A DNA stretch of 64,000 nucleotides from RGIG5612 sp050944475 (lineage in GTDB: Bacteria; Bacillota; Clostridia; Lachnospirales; Lachnospiraceae). The stretch spans positions 240,297 to 304,296 of the forward strand of contig JBMNRD010000002.1 in assembly GCA_050944475.1 (NCBI GenBank). The letters run 5' to 3'. The position numbers were made by a program, and so were the translations under genes. The notes under the pieces are model-generated. The model saw nothing but the letters and a program-made list of their open reading frames with translations, did not search any database and was not told where the DNA came from. How positions within the stretch are numbered: the first letter of the stretch is position 1; the number at the start of each line of letters is the position of its first letter. This document shows positions 62,122 to 64,000 of this stretch, in pieces.

Positions 62122-62898
62122 TTACTGGGGAATAATGGCTGCCTGAACGCCATATTTCTCAGCGCATTCCATCATGCTTCCGTCTGCATATGAGTCCTTA
62201 AAGAATTGATTCAGCTTCTCAACAAGATCGGAACCCTTGCGGAAACCTACGCCGTACTCTTCCGAGTTAAGAGGAGTTGTGTAAGTAAGGTCCGCATAAC
62301 TGGTTCCTTCGCCTACCATAGCAGCTGCCATAAGTGAATCGATGATGGCCGCCTGCGAGGTTCCGGCCTTAACTTCCATAAGCGCATCCGCCTGAGCAAG
62401 AACCTCTGTATACTGTACACCGAGCTCTTCCGCCATGTCTTTGCCGGCACTGCCTGCCTCAACTGCAAATGTAAGCCCCTTAATATCGTCAACTGTCCGA
62501 TATTTATCTGCTTCCGCTGCGGGAACGATTACGATCTGTGCGTTGTTGCAATAAGCATTTGAACAATCCATTGCCGCAAGAACGTCTTCCCTGAGGGTCA
62601 TGCCGTTCCATACGCAGTCGATGGTCCCGTTATTAAGCTCGAGAACCTTGCTGTCCCATTCAATCTCCAGAAATTCAACTTCTACACCAAGGGTCTTGGC
62701 AAATGCCTTTGCCATATCGGCGTCAAATCCAACCCACTCTCCGTCTTCCTGGTAATCCATCGGAGCGAAGTCTGTGATTCCGACAACAATCTTGCCGGCC
62801 TTTTTAATCTTTGCCGAGTCACTTTGCTCCTTGCCGTCGCAAGCTGCCAGTGATAATACCATCATTGCTGTCAAAATAATAGCTATAACTTTTTTCAT
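62122..62898 (-). CDS. Polar amino-acid ABC transporter substrate-binding lipoprotein
   Basis: 258 residues. Lipoprotein signal with lipobox SLAAC (Cys about 20). SBP_bac_3 domain: VVGITDFAPMDYQEDGEWVGFDADMAKAFA, LNNGTIDCVWNGMT and EYGVGFRKGSDLVEKLN. The ligand is an amino acid that cannot be named from sequence. ATG 62898 has AAAGGGG upstream. It is the first gene of the operon. Confidence 0.95.
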   Translation of the reverse strand: MKKVIAIILTAMMVLSLAACDGKEQSDSAKIKKAGKIVVGITDFAPMDYQEDGEWVGFDADMAKAFAKTLGVEVEFLEIEWDSKVLELNNGTIDCVWNGMTLREDVLAAMDCSNAYCNNAQIVIVPAAEADKYRTVDDIKGLTFAVEAGSAGKDMAEELGVQYTEVLAQADALMEVKAGTSQAAIIDSLMAAAMVGEGTSYADLTYTTPLNSEEYGVGFRKGSDLVEKLNQFFKDSYADGSMMECAEKYGVQAAIIPQ

Positions 62899-62971
62899 TG
62901 TATCCCCTTTCGGGCGGCCATATTATCTTGGGACAAATGCTTTAATTTTCGGCTCCCTGACCGCCAGTACT

Positions 62972-63007
62972 TTATTATAATATCACTTTAGTGTGCTAAA
63001 GTCAAGG
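62972..63007 (-). promoter_or_regulatory. Promoter and operator of the amino-acid ABC transporter operon
   Basis: TTGACT and TATTAT with 17 bp between them. A perfect inverted repeat CTTTAGTGTGCTAAAG (62986-63001) fills most of the spacer, the position of a repressor site. Confidence 0.7.
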
Positions 63008-63047
63008 TTTTTTTCTTTTACGATACCGCCTTTTGCCTGCAGACCTG

Positions 63048-63090
63048 AAAAAGCTGCCGCGCTTTTCATAAATGCCGCGGCAGCTTTTTG
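63048..63090. terminator. Terminator of the iron-sulfur protein gene
   Basis: AAAAAGCTGCCGCG/CGCGGCAGCTTTTT hairpin, able to work in both directions. Confidence 0.9.
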
Positions 63091-63111
63091 GTTAAATAAA
63101 TAATTATCAGA

Positions 63112-63957
63112 CTATTTCTTCTGAAGTGTAATCACTCCAAGGTTCTTCGCCTCGTCAAGTGTTACCTTGACTTCAGCCGGCTCGTAGCCTTCAACCTGAG
63201 CCCTGATCGTGTAGTCGGCATCCTTTACAAGATACTTGAACTCGAAATCGCCGAAGAAATCTGTCTTTGTTTCCATAACCTTCCCGCTTTGTCCGCATGT
63301 GCAGGTAATCTTGGCTCCCTTTACGCAGTCGTCGCTGTCGGAAACCATAATCTCGCCCGCAATAAAAGGCTTCGGCAGCTTGTAGTAACGCACTACATAA
63401 TCCGCGCCTTCTTCGGGCATGTAATCTTCGATTTCTCCCTCGTGCTCGGCAATAAACCTGCTGACATCACTGTCGGGATCGTCAAGGTCTCCCCAATGCA
63501 TAGCCTGGGTCGGGCAGCTTTCCACGCAGCGCGGAAGCTTCTCTCCCTCATCAAGACGATGCGCGTCAAGGGTGTAGATCTGGGGAAGCTGAAGCTCTTC
63601 GTTCCAGAAAACAGTACCGTCCTTGCAATTATCAACAATCGCCTTACAGCCCTTTGCCTTCACCGGATCAATGATGGTCAGTCCGTCTTCCCTTACATAT
63701 ATTGCCCCTTCGGGAACACCGGCTATCGGCTTGAGGTTGCGATTGTGCTTATACATAACGGGAATATAATCCATCTTAATCTTTGTTCCCTGACCCTGAA
63801 CAACCTCTACAATATCAAGCCAGTTATGACCGTTTACAGGCTGCTCGGCACTATATCCGGGATAGTTGTTTCCAACGTATTCGTCCTTAACAGCCAGCAG
63901 GCAGGAGCCGCAGCCGCTGCAGCGGGTAATATCAATTACTAAACCGTACTTTGCCAT
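63112..63957 (-). CDS. Transhydroxylase/DMSO-reductase beta-like iron-sulfur subunit with degenerate cluster sites
   Basis: 281 residues. The ferredoxin-like frame has Cys13-x2-Cys16-x2-Cys19, DGLTIIDPVKAKGCK, a single C111 and PRCVESCPTQAMHWGD (Cys144, Cys148). The fourth Cys of motif I (Val23) and all cysteines expected in motif II (around 66-80) are missing, as are those near IYTLDAHR. The C-terminal about 80 residues form a Cna-B/prealbumin-like beta domain, as seen in the small subunit of pyrogallol-phloroglucinol transhydroxylase. It probably partners a molybdopterin enzyme. Only one cluster looks possible. ATG 63957 has GGGAGGAG upstream. Confidence 0.8.
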   Translation of the reverse strand: MAKYGLVIDITRCSGCGSCLLAVKDEYVGNNYPGYSAEQPVNGHNWLDIVEVVQGQGTKIKMDYIPVMYKHNRNLKPIAGVPEGAIYVREDGLTIIDPVKAKGCKAIVDNCKDGTVFWNEELQLPQIYTLDAHRLDEGEKLPRCVESCPTQAMHWGDLDDPDSDVSRFIAEHEGEIEDYMPEEGADYVVRYYKLPKPFIAGEIMVSDSDDCVKGAKITCTCGQSGKVMETKTDFFGDFEFKYLVKDADYTIRAQVEGYEPAEVKVTLDEAKNLGVITLQKK

Positions 63958-63958
63958 G

Positions 63959-64000
63959 TTATTTCTCCTCCCACTTTCTAATCTCGCACAGGCATGAGTT
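63959..64000 (-). CDS. C-terminal end of a gene leaving the window (possible large subunit)
   Basis: An open frame enters from the right edge and ends NSCLCEIRKWEEK then TAA at 63959-63961, directly before the next ATG. The position fits the molybdopterin catalytic subunit expected beside the iron-sulfur subunit, but 13 residues cannot prove it. Confidence 0.4.
   Translation of the reverse strand, partial: NSCLCEIRKWEEK

Overview
The window looks like a chromosomal piece of a low-to-mid G+C anaerobic Firmicute of the class Clostridia. The signs are an oxygen-defence set of rubredoxin, rubrerythrin and desulfoferrodoxin, a Gram-positive-type IV pilus cluster without a secretin, CIRCE-controlled Hsp20, strong AGGAGG ribosome binding sites, an LCP cell-wall ligase and RsgI-type sigma/anti-sigma genes. 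No CRISPR array, insertion sequence, phage or rRNA was found. Two tRNAs are present (Pro-CGG, Gly-GCC). Most genes from 20 kb onward lie on the minus strand.

0-20 kb: a cobalamin riboswitch controls a DUF4430 (transcobalamin-like) protein and an ECF-transporter S component. Then come a UDP-glucose-dehydrogenase-type enzyme carrying an N-terminal XRE helix-turn-helix, an LCP ligase, tRNA-Pro, proA, hsp20 with a CIRCE operator, a cold-shock protein, hslO with two membrane proteins, trkH with a trkA interrupted by an in-frame TAG, tRNA-Gly, a beta-CASP nuclease, a ROK kinase, and an operon of a Cys-rich secreted repeat protein, an ECF sigma factor and an RsgI-like anti-sigma. It ends with a sulfur/redox group: rhodanese lipoprotein, thioredoxin and CoA-disulfide reductase-rhodanese.

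20-36 kb: a type IV pilus cluster on the minus strand. A 1,946-residue pseudopilin with GLUG repeats comes first, followed by three minor pilins, pilB, pilT, pilC, pilA, pilD, pilM, pilN and pilO.

36-39 kb: a Crp/Fnr regulator, divergent from a rubredoxin-type protein, a ferredoxin-rubrerythrin fusion and superoxide reductase. Near-identical palindromes (TGTGATWWWATCACR) sit exactly 29 bp (centre to -10) ahead of three promoters: rhodanese, thioredoxin/CoADR and rubredoxin. The regulator has the Arg-Glu-x3-Arg recognition helix expected to read TGTGA, so a class II activated redox regulon can be proposed from sequence alone.

39-64 kb: housekeeping minus-strand runs. These are UAP1-like uridylyltransferase/argS/lepA/hemW; folA/trpS/type IIA topoisomerase B and A/asd/gltX; birA/pyc; and a polar amino-acid ABC transporter. 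One UvrD-like helicase is on the plus strand. At the right edge is a transhydroxylase/DMSO-reductase beta-like iron-sulfur protein that has lost many cluster cysteines, preceded by the last codons of a gene that runs off the window.
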